DNA from: Nonlabens ulvanivorans
GTDB taxonomy: Bacteria; Bacteroidota; Bacteroidia; Flavobacteriales; Flavobacteriaceae
Direction of reading: 5' to 3'
DNA: 64,000 nucleotides
Assembly: GCF_000755285.1 (NCBI RefSeq)
Contig: NZ_BBMK01000008.1
Coordinates: forward strand, 44,121-108,120
Shown: positions 40,107-50,385 of the stretch, one piece after another
Layout of the letters: each line of letters begins with the position of its first letter
Position numbering within the stretch: the stretch's first letter is position 1
Position numbers and translations under genes: made by a program
Notes under the pieces: model-generated
The model's input: only the letters and a program-made list of their open reading frames with translations
Database searches by the model: none
Told to the model about the DNA's origin: nothing

Positions 40107-42306
40107 ATGACAGAACTAGAGATTCTAGAAGAGAATAAACGCATCGCGCAAGGCTATAAAGATCTACTTAAAATAAGTTATCAAACGCTAACTGACGAAG
40201 ATAAAAAGCTGATAAGAAAAGCTTTTGATATTGCCGTTGAAGCGCATTCACCACAACGTCGTAAATCTGGAGAAGCTTATATTTTTCATCCTATTGCAGT
40301 AGCAAAAATTGTGGCAAAACAAATTGGCTAGATGCTAGTGCTATTGCTGCAGCCCTGTTACACGATGTGGTGGAAGATACAGAATACACACTGGATGATA
40401 TTGAGAGACTATTTGGTGTGACCATCGCAAAAATCGTAGATGGTCTTACTAAGATTGCACATCTTAAAAAAGATGCAGACATATCGCAACAGGCAGAGAA
40501 TTTCCGTAAGATGTTACTAACTCTTAATGAAGATATTAGAGTTATTATCATAAAAATAGCTGACCGTTTGCACAATATGCAAACTATGGACAGCATGCCT
40601 GATTATAAACAGGTGAAAATTGCAAGTGAGACCTTGTATATCTATGCTCCTATTGCGCATAGACTAGGTTTATATAACATTAAGACAGAACTAGAAGATC
40701 TAGGATTAAAATATACAGAACCTGATGTCTTTAATGACATACAGAAATCTATAAAAGAGTCTAAAGAAGAGCAAGACCAATTTATTGAAGACTTTGCTGC
40801 TATTATAGACGACTCTTTAGAAAAAGAAGGACTGGAATACACTATTAAAGGTAGACCTAAATCCGTTTTTTCAATACGTCGTAAGATGTTAAAGCAAAAC
40901 GTCACCTTTGATGAGGTCTATGATAAGTTTGCAGTACGTATTGTTTTCCGTAGTGATAGAGCAAATGAGAAATTTCTCGCTTGGAAAATATACTCCATTG
41001 TCACCGATCACTTTAGACCTAATCCTGTGCGATTACGAGACTGGATAAGCAGTCCTAAGTCTACTGGTTATGAAGCTTTACACATAACTGTAATGGGACC
41101 AGATGGACGCTGGGTTGAAGTACAAATACGTAGTGAACGCATGCATGAAATTGCAGAAAAAGGATATGCAGCGCACTATAAATATAAACAAGGTAATCAA
41201 GAAGATGGACTAGATGTGTGGTTGAACAGATTGCAAGACGCTTTAGAAAACGCAGACTCTAGCGCGATTGATTTTGTTGAAGAGTTCAAGCTCAATTTAT
41301 ACAGTAAAGAGATTTTTGTATTTACTCCAAAGGGTGAATTAAAATCTTTACCTAAAGGTGCTACACCATTAGATTTTGCTTTTAGCATTCATACAGAGGT
41401 AGGTCTTAAAACACGTGGTGCAAGAGTAAATGGTAAGTTAGTACCTCTATCACATGAGTTAAATAGTGGTGATCAGGTAGATATTATCACTTCAGAGAAT
41501 CAAAAACCGACTAAGAACTGGTTGGATTATGCAACAACCGCAAGAGCAAGACAAAAAATTAAGTCTGCCTTAAAAGACGATCAGAAAGATCTCGCTCTAG
41601 AAGGTAAAGCTGTATTAAATAGAAACTACGTTCTTTAAAGATTCCGCTCGATGAGAAGTCCATAAATCAAATGGTTAACTTCTTTAAGTTAAAAACCAGT
41701 CACGATTTATTTTATCGAGTAGGTTTAGGTTCCATAGATAATAAGATGATTAAAGAATATGCAAATAGTCGTAGTAACGCCTTGTATTCTTTTATCAAAA
41801 ACAAAATAAGAAAGCCCAAAGAAAATCCTGACATTCATAAAGAGGAAGTCACAGAAAATTATGACCAATTGGTTTTTGGGAAAGATCAACAAAAACTAGA
41901 TTACTCTTTTTCAAAGTGCTGTAGCCCATTGCCAGGTGACTCTGTTTTTGGATTTATTACTGTTACAGAAGGGATTAAGGTTCATAAAAATAATTGTCCT
42001 AATGCTATTAGTATGCAAAGTAAATTTGCATATCGTATTATGAGCGCAAAATGGATTGACTCGAGTCAACAAGAGTATCGTGCAGACGTTATACTTACAG
42101 GAATTGATCGCATGGGATTAGTTCAAGAAGTGACCAGAGTCATTTCTGAAAACATGCATGTAAATATTAGAAATATTAGTTTTACAAGTAATGATGGAAT
42201 ATTTAAAGGTGAAATCACTGTTGTGGTTCCTCATAAAAATATGCTCATAAAATTAATGGAAAATTTAAATAAGCTTAACGGGATTGATAAAGTCACGAGA
42301 GTATAA
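40107..42306 (+). CDS. Bifunctional (p)ppGpp synthetase/hydrolase, RelA/SpoT family (two frame breaks)
   Basis: Stringent-response enzyme making and degrading (p)ppGpp. The HD hydrolase domain has [30 protein letters not shown] and [12 protein letters not shown]. The synthetase domain has [17 protein letters not shown] and [13 protein letters not shown] ([24 protein letters not shown]) and a C-terminal ACT domain ([18 protein letters not shown]) follow. Frames break near 40328 (expected [15 protein letters not shown], one T lost) and near 41625 (expected [15 protein letters not shown], one A lost). Merged length about 733 residues, a standard long Rsh. A Fur-family gene and purA follow closely, suggesting an operon. 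Confidence 0.95.
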
Positions 42307-42311
42307 AAAAT

Positions 42312-42779
42312 ATGAGTAAAATTATTAACAGTTTAGAGAATGAACAGGAAATAGTGAAGAATGTATTCACTCAATTCCTGACAGATAATAAGCATCGCAA
42401 GACACCAGAACGTTATGCTATTTTGAATGAAATTTATGCTAGTGAAGACCATTTTGATGTGGAGTCTTTATACATAAAAATGAAGAATCAAAACTACCGT
42501 GTAAGTCGCGCCACGCTTTATAATACTATAGAATTATTATTAGCGAGCGGCCTGGTAAGAAGGCATCAATTTGGTCAGAATCAATCGCATTATGAAAAGT
42601 CATTTTTTGATAAACAACATGATCATGTTATCCTCACAGATAGTGGTGAAGTAATTGAATTTTGTGATCCAAGAATAGAGTCAATAAAAAAGACCATTGA
42701 AGAGATTTTTAATGTCACTATTACCAATCATTCTTTATATTTTTACGGCCTGAAAAACACAACTGAAAAACAAGACTAA
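42312..42779 (+). CDS. Fur family transcriptional regulator
   Basis: 155 residues. The winged-helix N-terminus contains [17 protein letters not shown] and the recognition-helix segment [20 protein letters not shown]. The dimer domain has [15 protein letters not shown] with metal-ligand His and Glu. The paired CxxC motifs of Zur or PerR-type proteins are missing; a single Cys lies in EFCDPRIE. It could be an iron- or peroxide-sensing regulator. Five bases after the Rsh gene and overlapping the purA start (TAATG), so it is clearly part of one transcript. Confidence 0.9.
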   Translation: MSKIINSLENEQEIVKNVFTQFLTDNKHRKTPERYAILNEIYASEDHFDVESLYIKMKNQNYRVSRATLYNTIELLLASGLVRRHQFGQNQSHYEKSFFDKQHDHVILTDSGEVIEFCDPRIESIKKTIEEIFNVTITNHSLYFYGLKNTTEKQD

Positions 42780-44049
42780 TGGCAGTAGATTTATTGCTCG
42801 GCTTCAATGGGGCGATGAGGGAAAAGGAAAAATAGTAGATGTATTAACTGCAGACTATGATATCATTGCGAGATTTCAAGGTGGACCTAATGCAGGACAT
42901 ACCTTAGAGTTTGATGGAATTAAACATGTTTTAAGAACGATTCCTTCTGGAATATTTCATGATAAAGCCATTAACGTCATAGGTAATGGTGTTGTTATAG
43001 ATCCTGTTGTTTTTGTACAGGAACTAGATGGCCTTGAACAATTCAAGATTGATTACAAGAGTAAATTGATTATTTCTAGAAAAGCTCATATCATTTTACC
43101 GACTCACCGTTTATTAGATGCCGCATCTGAAACTTCTAAAGGTAAAGCTAAGATAGGCTCTACTCTTAAAGGTATAGGTCCTACTTATATGGATAAAACA
43201 GGCCGTAATGGCTTGCGTATAGGTGATCTAGAACAAGACAATTGGAAAGAAAAGTATCGTAATCTTGCAAATAAACATGAAGCACTGATAGGTTTTCATG
43301 ATGTTCAAATTCAATATGACCTTGCCGAGTTAGAGAAGGAATTCTTTACTGCAGTAGAGCGTTTAAAAGAATTAACCTTTATAGATTCTGAAGAATATTT
43401 CCAAAACGCTCAACGCAATGGAAAAACAATCCTTGCTGAAGGTGCGCAAGGTTCTTTACTAGACATTGACTTTGGTACTTATCCATTTGTCACCTCTTCA
43501 AATACTACAGCCGCTGGTGCCTGTACTGGATTAGGTGTTGCTCCTAATCAGATAGGTGAAGTATATGGAATCTTTAAAGCTTACACAACTCGTGTAGGTA
43601 GTGGTCCATTCCCTACAGAATTATTTGATGAGGTAGGTGCTGAAATGGCTAAAGTAGGCCACGAATTTGGTGCTGTTACAGGTAGACCACGTCGTTGTGG
43701 ATGGCTAGACCTCATAGCTCTTAAATACACTTGTCAAATCAATGGTGTTACACAATTGATGATGATGAAAGGCGATGTGCTTTCTGGATTTGATAGTTTA
43801 CAAGTTTGTACAGATTATAAATATAAAGGTGAGACAATCCACCATTTACCATATAATATCGAACCAGAAAATGTAACTCCTATTTACACAGAGTTTCCTT
43901 GTTGGAAAGAGGACTTAACTAAAATGAACAATCCTTCTCAATTCCCAGCAGAATTGAATAACTATATCGACTTCCTTGAAAAAGAATTAGAAATTCCTAT
44001 CAAAGTAGTAAGTGTAGGTCCAGATAGAACACAAACTATCCATAGATAA
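42779..44049 (+). CDS. purA: Adenylosuccinate synthetase (frame broken near 42803)
   Basis: GTP-dependent condensation of IMP and aspartate, first committed step to AMP. The ATG overlaps the Fur-family stop (TAATG). MAVDLLLG is followed by a lost C, after which the adjacent frame reads LQWGDEGKGKIVDVLTADYD (P-loop GDEGKGK), NAGHTLEFDG, GSTLKGIGPTYMDK, EGAQGSLLDIDFGTYPFVTSSNT and TGRPRRCGWLD. Restored length 423 residues, normal for PurA. With purL and purC it gives three purine genes in this window. The link with Rsh is notable because ppGpp is a known inhibitor of PurA in other bacteria. Confidence 0.95.
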
Positions 44050-44054
44050 ATTTT

Positions 44055-44079
44055 AAAAAGCCTCTTTGAGGCTTTTTTT
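44055..44079 (+). terminator. Terminator after purA
   Basis: AAAAAGCCTC, loop TTT, GAGGCTTTTTTT. It ends the rsh-fur-purA transcript. The apparent upstream start of the next frame lies inside it, which argues for a later start there. Confidence 0.85.
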
Positions 44080-44101
44080 GATACCATTAAAAAATCAACT
44101 T

Positions 44102-45055
44102 TTGAAAAAATATATCGCAACAGCAATTAAAGGTATCCTTATGGGAGCTGCAGACGTTGTACCAGGCGTTTCTGGTGGAACCATCGCTTTTATTACTGGT
44201 ATTTATGAAGAGCTCATAAAAACAATTGATGGAATCGATATTAGTGTTATAAAATCATTTTTTAAAAATGGTATAGCTGCTACTTTTAAACAATATAATT
44301 TAGGCTTCTTATTATCATTGATCACTGGTATCGCAATCAGTATTTTAAGTCTGTCTAAGCTAATTACCTATTTATTAGGTGCGCATCCCATTCTTGTTTG
44401 GTCCTTTTTCTTTGGATTAGTACTAGCCAGCATTTTGTACATCGCAAAGCAAATTACTCGTTGGAACGCCGTTGCCATCATCATTATGGTCATAGGTGCT
44501 GCCCTATCCTATTGGATAACTATTGCAGAGCCTATTGCCTCACCAGAAAGCTGGTGGTATTTATTATTTTCTGGATTTATAGCTATTATAGCTATGATAC
44601 TACCTGGTGTATCCGGTGCTTTTTTATTACTATTATTAGGCAGTTATGAAACTGTTCTAGGTTCTATTACTGGTTTTATGGAATCTATACTTGCTGGTGA
44701 TTGGATTGCGGCATGGGATTACTTTACTAACTTGTTAATGGTAGCTATAGGTGCTATTTTAGGAATTAAACTATTTTCTAGAGCGCTTACCTGGTTATTT
44801 GAAAACCACAAAAATCTAACACTAGCCTTGCTTACAGGATTTATGATAGGTTCTCTCAACAAATTATGGCCATGGAAAATGATTCTCAAAACTAGGATCA
44901 ATTCTCACGGTGAGGAAGTTCCTTTTCTAGAAAAAAGTATTTTACCGCAAAACTTTACCGGCGATGCTCTTATTTTATATGCTGTAATACTAATGGTTAT
45001 AGGATTTTTGCTTATACTTATGTTAGAAAAAGTAGCCCATAAAAAACCTAAATAG
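44102..45055 (+). CDS. DUF368 polytopic membrane protein, PopT-like, first copy
   Basis: Polytopic membrane protein of about 317 residues with 8 to 9 helices. DUF368 hallmarks: KGILMGAADVVPGVSGGTIA near the N-terminus, HPILVWSFFFGLVLAS, and a second half repeat AMILPGVSGAFLLLLLGSYE. Members of this family (PopT) were shown elsewhere to act in recycling undecaprenyl phosphate across the membrane. The open frame begins at 44066 within the purA terminator, so I place the start at the TTG at 44102 (LKKYIATAIKG). The start is uncertain. It runs directly into a second DUF368 gene. Confidence 0.83.
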   Translation: MKKYIATAIKGILMGAADVVPGVSGGTIAFITGIYEELIKTIDGIDISVIKSFFKNGIAATFKQYNLGFLLSLITGIAISILSLSKLITYLLGAHPILVWSFFFGLVLASILYIAKQITRWNAVAIIIMVIGAALSYWITIAEPIASPESWWYLLFSGFIAIIAMILPGVSGAFLLLLLGSYETVLGSITGFMESILAGDWIAAWDYFTNLLMVAIGAILGIKLFSRALTWLFENHKNLTLALLTGFMIGSLNKLWPWKMILKTRINSHGEEVPFLEKSILPQNFTGDALILYAVILMVIGFLLILMLEKVAHKKPK

Positions 45056-46076
45056 TGCGACAACCTACCCGTAGTTTTAGTGATAAATTCTACTTAGTTT
45101 TAAAAGGTATTGCTATGGGAACCGCAAATAAGGTTCCTGGAGTAAGCGGTGGCGTTGTGGCATATGTAGCCGGATTTTATGAAGAGTTTATCTACTCTTT
45201 TCAAAAGCTCAACCTTAAAGCTCTTAAACTATTATTTAACGGTAGGTTTAAAACTTTCTATGAATATGTTAATGGTCGTTTTCTATCATTACTTATCCTA
45301 GGAGAAGTCCTCAGTTACTTTACCGTCAGTAAAGGATTTGATGTACTTATAAAAAACTACCCCCCCATACTGGTGTGGTCAGCATTTTTTGGGATGATCT
45401 TGGGTTCTGTCTATTACATTTCTAGAGATTATGACGCCTGGACACGCAAGAATATTATGATACTAGCCATAGGTACAACCATAGGAGTAGGTACATCATT
45501 ACTCGATCCGGCAACCGATAATACCAACTTATTTTTTGTCTTTTTCTGTGGTATGGTTAGTATATCTGGTATGACTTTACCTGCCTGAGCGGCAGCTTCA
45601 TACTTATCTTATTAGGGAATTATGTGTTGCTTCTAGTAGACAGTATAAATGCATTTTTTGATACGATGGTCGCCGTCGTTCAATGGGACTTCTCGTGGTG
45701 GTACGATCCTATTCACATGGATTTACTGGCTATTCTAGGCGTCTTTCTCCTAGGTTCTTTTGTGGGATTAATTAGTTTATCGCACCTACTGGGCTGGACT
45801 TTTAAACATTACCGCAATGAGACTAACGCGATGATTATAGGATTTATAACAGGATCCTTAGGCGTGGTATGGCCATGGAAAAAAGAAATCTACACCACAG
45901 ACACTGCTGGAAATTATATGACAGACGCGAGTGGTAACCCAATATTAGAAAATTACAGCCGTTACTGGCCAGACTTTACGACGGCACATACATGGCTAGC
46001 AATAGGCCTTATATTTGCAGGTTTCTTAATCGTATATCTTATTGATAAATATGGACAACAAACAAATCCCGCATAG
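45055..46076 (+). CDS. DUF368 polytopic membrane protein, PopT-like, second copy (frame broken near 45586)
   Basis: Starts with GTG at 45055, sharing one base with the preceding stop. It carries the same signatures: KGIAMGTANKVPGVSGGVVA and ILVWSAFFGMILGSVYYI. The frame stops after ISGMTLPA at 45588. The expected MTLPGLSGSFILILLGNY is restored by adding one G, and the rest runs to 46076. In NYPPILVW an extra Pro comes from a seven-C run (45360-45366); the sister gene has HPILVW. Merged length about 340 residues. The two copies may form a pair of transporters for polyprenyl phosphate. Its 3' end overlaps aroE. Confidence 0.85.
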
Positions 46077-46842
46077 CGTTTTTGGACTTATAGGACAGAG
46101 ATTGGACTATAGTTTTTCAAGAGCTTATTTTACAGAAAAGTTTGAAAAACTGGGATTAGAAGATCATGAATACCGCAATTTTGAGATAGAAAATGAGGAT
46201 GATTTATTACGCTTTCGCGAAAGCGTGACCTACAACCCTATCACTAAAACCACCAACGGTAAGAACGAGATCATACGTGGACTTAATGTCACAATCCCGT
46301 ATAAAGAATCGATGCTCAAAATTTGTGATCGCCTGACACCTGAAGCTGAAACTATAGGTGCTGTAAATACAGTTGTTATCGAAGATAACGAATGGATAGG
46401 TCATAATACCGATGTATATGGATTTGCAAAAAGTCTAGAGCCCTTTTTACCTATTAAGCAAAACGCATTAATTCTAGGTACCGGTGGTGCGTCAAAGGCG
46501 ATTTCTTATACACTAGATGCTCTTAAAGTTCCACATTTATTTGTCTCTCGCATTCCAAAAGGCGAATACAGTATCTCCTATGAGAAGATTGATAGTGAGG
46601 TACTTAAAATTATCTCATTGATTATTAATTCAACTCCAGTAGGGACTTTTCCCGATGTAGAGGACAAACCTAATTTACCTTATGACCATATGACTAAAGA
46701 CCATATTTTATATGATCTAGTCTACAATCCTAGCAATACCATGTTTATGAAAATGGGAAAGGTAAAAGGTGCTCGTGTTACTAATGGCTATCAGATGCTG
46801 GTTCATCAAGCAGAGAAGTCTTGGGAATTATGGAACGAGTAA
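46051..46842 (+). CDS. aroE: Shikimate dehydrogenase with palindrome-derived insertion
   Basis: NADPH-dependent reduction of 3-dehydroshikimate to shikimate in aromatic amino-acid synthesis. VFGLIGQRLDYSFSRAYF at the N-terminus, the catalytic Lys in NVTIPYKESM, the catalytic Asp in HNTDVYGF, nucleotide loop LGTGGASKA, and NGYQMLVHQAEKSWELW at the end. 263 residues, somewhat longer than typical Bacteroidota AroE. The excess falls between the first beta strands, where a perfect copy of the dispersed palindrome (46209-46226) encodes LRFRESV. The start at 46051 lies within the end of the DUF368 gene. Confidence 0.92.
   Translation: MDNKQIPHSVFGLIGQRLDYSFSRAYFTEKFEKLGLEDHEYRNFEIENEDDLLRFRESVTYNPITKTTNGKNEIIRGLNVTIPYKESMLKICDRLTPEAETIGAVNTVVIEDNEWIGHNTDVYGFAKSLEPFLPIKQNALILGTGGASKAISYTLDALKVPHLFVSRIPKGEYSISYEKIDSEVLKIISLIINSTPVGTFPDVEDKPNLPYDHMTKDHILYDLVYNPSNTMFMKMGKVKGARVTNGYQMLVHQAEKSWELWNE
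46209..46226. repeat. Dispersed palindrome inside aroE, perfect copy
   Basis: ACGCTTTCGCGAAAGCGT in frame within aroE (LRFRESV). The frame register differs from that in purL and pgm. Confidence 0.9.
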
Positions 46843-46905
46843 TCCTGTCTAATGATTGCCATATCTAGTGATTCTCTTTATCTTGCACTCCTTTAAATCT
46901 ATTAT

Positions 46906-48966
46906 ATGGATACGAATGACAACCTGCATAAAGATGCAGACGGAAATTTAGAAAACGTGAATAACACTGACCAGAACCCACAAGACATGCCAGAAAAGGA
47001 CATGAGTACAGAACCTAAAACTCCTATAGAGGAAACCACAGTTACACCTGAAGAGACTGTAATTAGTGAAGAAACTACAGAAACGCCAGTTGTTGCTGTA
47101 AAAGAAGAAGAAAGCACCACTGAAAATGATGATGAGAATGATGATCATGCAGAAGATGTAGATGCTCAAACTTTACCTGAAACCGATTACAACACATTAG
47201 AGATGCCAGCTCTAGCGGCTTCTTTAAGGAAACTTATTCAAGATTTCCCGATCAATACGATTAAAACTCACGTAGATGATATTAAAAAAGCATTTGACGC
47301 TAAGGATCAAGATGCTGAAAAAGAGGCTCGTGAAGAATTCGTAAAAGCAAATCCTGCTACAGAAGAAGCACCTGCACCAGAGTTCGAATACGACAATCCT
47401 ATTAGCAAAGAATTTAACGATTTACATAGCTTATATCGCAAGCAACGTGGCGAGTTTCAACGTCAACAACGCAAGGAACAAGAAGATAATCTTGAGAAAA
47501 GGAAAAACATCATTGAGTCTATTAAGAACTTAATTGATGAAGAAGAAAACATAGGTACTACTTTCAAGAAGTTTAATACTTTACAGCAAGAATGGAAGGA
47601 CACTGGTAAAATACCTCACGATGCTTATAATATCGTATGGAATGACTACCGTCTACACACTCAAAATTTTTATGACTACATAGACTTGAGTAAAGAATTG
47701 CGTGATAAAGATTTTGAACGCAATTTAGATTTTCATAATAAAATTATTACTCGTGCTGAAGAGCTGGGTAATGAACCAGATATCCATAAAGCGTTGCGCG
47801 AGTTACAAGAGCTCCACCGTATGTGGAAAGAAGATGCTGGACCGGTTGCTAAAGAACATAGAGATCCTATTTGGGATAAATTTAGTGCAGCTACAAAAGT
47901 GATACATGATAAGAGACAAGCTTATTATGAAGAACGTGATAAACTAGCTGATAAGAACCAAACGATTAAACAAAATATTATCGCTGAAATCAAAAAGATA
48001 ACAGCGTCTGGTGCAAAGAATCATAAAGGGTGGCAAGATCGCCTAGAAGAAATCAATGCTCTTAAAGAATTATTCACACAAACAGGACCTGCTACTAAGG
48101 CTTTAAACAACCACTTATGGGAACAGTTTAGAGTTGTGGGACGTGAGTTTAACCATGCTAAAAATGCCTTCTATAAAGACCTTAAAAAAGATCAACAAGA
48201 CAATCTAGATAAGAAAATGAAACTTATTGAGATTGCTGAGCAGCACCTAGCTAGCGATGACTTTAATGGCTCTTTACCAGTGATGAAGCGTATTCAAAGT
48301 GAATGGAAAGAAATAGGTCATGTACCTAGAAAGGTAAGTGACAAAATCTGGAAACGTTTCCAGGCAGCATGTAACGGTTTCTTTGACAAGAAAAACGCGC
48401 AAAAGAAAGAGGAGAATGCTGAGGAAACCGCAAACTTTGAAGCAAAGATGAAAGTATATGATGCTTTAAAAGAAATGTTGCCTCAAGATGATCAAAATGC
48501 TATGAAAGCTGACGTTGAAAAACATATGGCAGATTGGGCTGCGATAGGTCGTGTTCCTTATTCAAAACGTCATATTCAAGATAAGTTTGACAAATTGTTA
48601 CAAGCTAAATTGAAAGCTGCTGGAATGAGCGCTGTGGATGCAGAAATGCTTAAGTATCAATCTAAGCTTTCTAGTTTAGAATCTGGAGACGAACGTGATT
48701 TTACTAACGAGCGTTTTTACTTAAGAAAACGTCGTGATGAGATACAAGATGAAAAAAGACAGCTAGAAAACAACATGCAGTTTATCAATACTAAGGATGA
48801 TAAAAATCCTTTTGTAGTACAATTAAAAAAGAACACTGCAGCATTAGATAAAGAACTAGATTTAATTAAAGAGAAACAAAAACAGCTCAACATTCTAGAA
48901 CGTCAAATGAAAAAAACAGATGATGAAGAATCTACAAATGAAGAATCTTCTGAGGCTACAGAATAG
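46906..48966 (+). CDS. DUF349 repeat protein
   Basis: 686 residues. A very acidic, disordered N-terminus of about 80 residues (rich in E, T, D, P) is followed by at least four DUF349 repeats of 70-75 residues, each with a W-K-x-T/I-G-x-[IV]-P-type core (QQEWKDTGKIPHDAYNIVW, SEWKEIGHVPRKVSDKIWKR, ADWAAIGRVPYSKRHIQDKF). The end is a charged coiled coil (about residues 585-670). Soluble and cytoplasmic. DUF349 proteins are widespread in Bacteroidota and related to YccT/Mdm31-like sequences of unknown role. Single gene with a terminator behind it. Confidence 0.9.
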   Translation: MDTNDNLHKDADGNLENVNNTDQNPQDMPEKDMSTEPKTPIEETTVTPEETVISEETTETPVVAVKEEESTTENDDENDDHAEDVDAQTLPETDYNTLEMPALAASLRKLIQDFPINTIKTHVDDIKKAFDAKDQDAEKEAREEFVKANPATEEAPAPEFEYDNPISKEFNDLHSLYRKQRGEFQRQQRKEQEDNLEKRKNIIESIKNLIDEEENIGTTFKKFNTLQQEWKDTGKIPHDAYNIVWNDYRLHTQNFYDYIDLSKELRDKDFERNLDFHNKIITRAEELGNEPDIHKALRELQELHRMWKEDAGPVAKEHRDPIWDKFSAATKVIHDKRQAYYEERDKLADKNQTIKQNIIAEIKKITASGAKNHKGWQDRLEEINALKELFTQTGPATKALNNHLWEQFRVVGREFNHAKNAFYKDLKKDQQDNLDKKMKLIEIAEQHLASDDFNGSLPVMKRIQSEWKEIGHVPRKVSDKIWKRFQAACNGFFDKKNAQKKEENAEETANFEAKMKVYDALKEMLPQDDQNAMKADVEKHMADWAAIGRVPYSKRHIQDKFDKLLQAKLKAAGMSAVDAEMLKYQSKLSSLESGDERDFTNERFYLRKRRDEIQDEKRQLENNMQFINTKDDKNPFVVQLKKNTAALDKELDLIKEKQKQLNILERQMKKTDDEESTNEESSEATE

Positions 48967-48993
48967 TTCAGTTCTATTGAATAGCATAACTTT

Positions 48994-49025
48994 AAAGCAC
49001 CAGTTGATTCTGGTGCTTTTTTTAT
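48994..49025 (+). terminator. Terminator after the DUF349 gene
   Basis: AAAGCACCAG (48994-49003) and CTGGTGCTTT (49010-49019) with a six-base loop, followed by Ts. Confidence 0.85.
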
Positions 49026-49052
49026 TTTAATTTTTCATAAAACAAGTTGCTC

Positions 49053-49775
49053 ATGCTCAAATTTTTGAAACGCCTTTTTGAAACGCCTAAAGGTGACTAC
49101 GGATCTTTAATGGATAGTCGCGATCCAGAGGTTGAACTATTTCAATCGACTATTAATACGATTGTCGAGGCATTAAGACCTATCCTATTGCCGGCTATGC
49201 ATATTGAAAAATCAAATGTAGATAACGATAAGTTTCCGCTATTACTTAAGGGAAACACGTGGCCTACCAATAAGAAAGATAAACCACTAAGTTATCAAGG
49301 CTCTTTAACTACAAAAGATTTTAAAGTAGTGATTTTCCAGCATGAAGATGGTATACAAAAGGATAGTACTAATTTGCAATATTTCTATTTTAAAAAAGAT
49401 CAATGGAATAAGCTTGAAGAACTATCTCCTGTAGACCAACATTTAATCGCTGATAAAAGATATGAGCAGTCTGATATCGTTTCTCTACCTATCTGGGAAG
49501 AAATTATACATAGGCATCCTGAAATCCATAAACTGATTGTTAAACTAGCTCCTAGTCATCCTTGGACACTTTATAAAAGAGCCAAAAAGGTGCTTTGTGA
49601 AAAAGAAATCAAACAACAAGTATATGGATATCCGCAATGGATGGTTAATGATATAGATTTTAGAAAAATAAAAGAGTTGCAGTTCTTGTTTCAAATAGAG
49701 GACGTCAACAATACTGTAGTTCACTACTACTTCACAGATGGTAAAGAAATTCAACAATTTATACAGCGCCAATAG
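49053..49775 (+). CDS. Hypothetical protein, weakly DUF1963-like
   Basis: 240 residues from the ATG at 49053; an in-frame ATG lies six bases upstream. Soluble, no signal. Two segments recall DUF1963 (YwqG-like) proteins: PLLLKGNTWPTNKKDKPLSY near residue 70 and GYPQWMVNDIDF near residue 190, followed by ELQFLFQIE. These match the K-GxxWP and GxPxW...FLxQI pattern, but the likeness is partial. Function unknown. Intact; lies between the DUF349 terminator and a CIA30-like gene. Confidence 0.6.
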   Translation: MLKFLKRLFETPKGDYGSLMDSRDPEVELFQSTINTIVEALRPILLPAMHIEKSNVDNDKFPLLLKGNTWPTNKKDKPLSYQGSLTTKDFKVVIFQHEDGIQKDSTNLQYFYFKKDQWNKLEELSPVDQHLIADKRYEQSDIVSLPIWEEIIHRHPEIHKLIVKLAPSHPWTLYKRAKKVLCEKEIKQQVYGYPQWMVNDIDFRKIKELQFLFQIEDVNNTVVHYYFTDGKEIQQFIQRQ

Positions 49776-49844
49776 TTAATTTAAAAATATCATAAAGTTT
49801 TCTTATGGTCAGAAAGCTTTACCTAATCAACCGACTTATTTGTT

Positions 49845-50385
49845 ATGATACGTCTTCTGATCTTATTATTAATTCCCATTAGCAGTATGAATACTATAGA
49901 TATTATTGATTTTGGCAAAAATGGGAATACTAATGATTGGGTTATTGTAAACGATGGTGTTATGGGTGGTTTATCACAAAGTACCGCTATTAACTATGAA
50001 GATTATGTATTGTTCTCTGGCACAACCTCATTAAAAAACAATGGTGGCTTTGCGAGTTATCGCAGTCTTATGGAGAATATAATCTTAAGAACTATAAAGC
50101 CGTTGAAATAAAATTTAAAAGTACTGGGCGTACCTTTTATTTTCAGTTAGATGCATATCGTGCGTGGTGGTATCCTAATTATAAACATCAATTTTCTAGC
50201 GATAGTAACGAATGGATAACCGTTCAATTACCTCTAACTGAATTTAAAGAATATAAGGTAGGTCAACAAACTGGAAAAAAATATCCCAATCACAACTAGA
50301 CGATGTCCTGCGATTGGGAATAATATTATTAGATAAAAAGGAAGGTCCGTTTGAATTACAAATCGACTACATCAAATTTATTTAA
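49845..50385 (+). CDS. CIA30 family protein (frames broken near 50070 and 50275)
   Basis: Small exported protein with the CIA30 / NADH:ubiquinone oxidoreductase intermediate-associated beta-sandwich. The N-terminal hydrophobic segment MIRLLILLLIPISS is followed by WVIVNDGVMGGLSQS (conserved), NNGGFASYRS and LDAYRAWWYPNYK. Fragments: the first stops at 50111; the second is read as NLKNYKAVEIKFKSTGRTFYF; after an A7 run the third reads KISQSQLDDVLRLGIILLD and ends QIDYIKFI at 50385. Merged length about 180 residues. The role in bacteria is unclear. The stop overlaps the stop of the convergent kinase gene. Confidence 0.75.

Noticed and set aside
46902..47169. Minus-strand frames opposite the acidic start of the DUF349 gene
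   Set aside because: Their serine- and valine-rich translation only reflects the complementary strand of the E/T/P-rich coding sequence.
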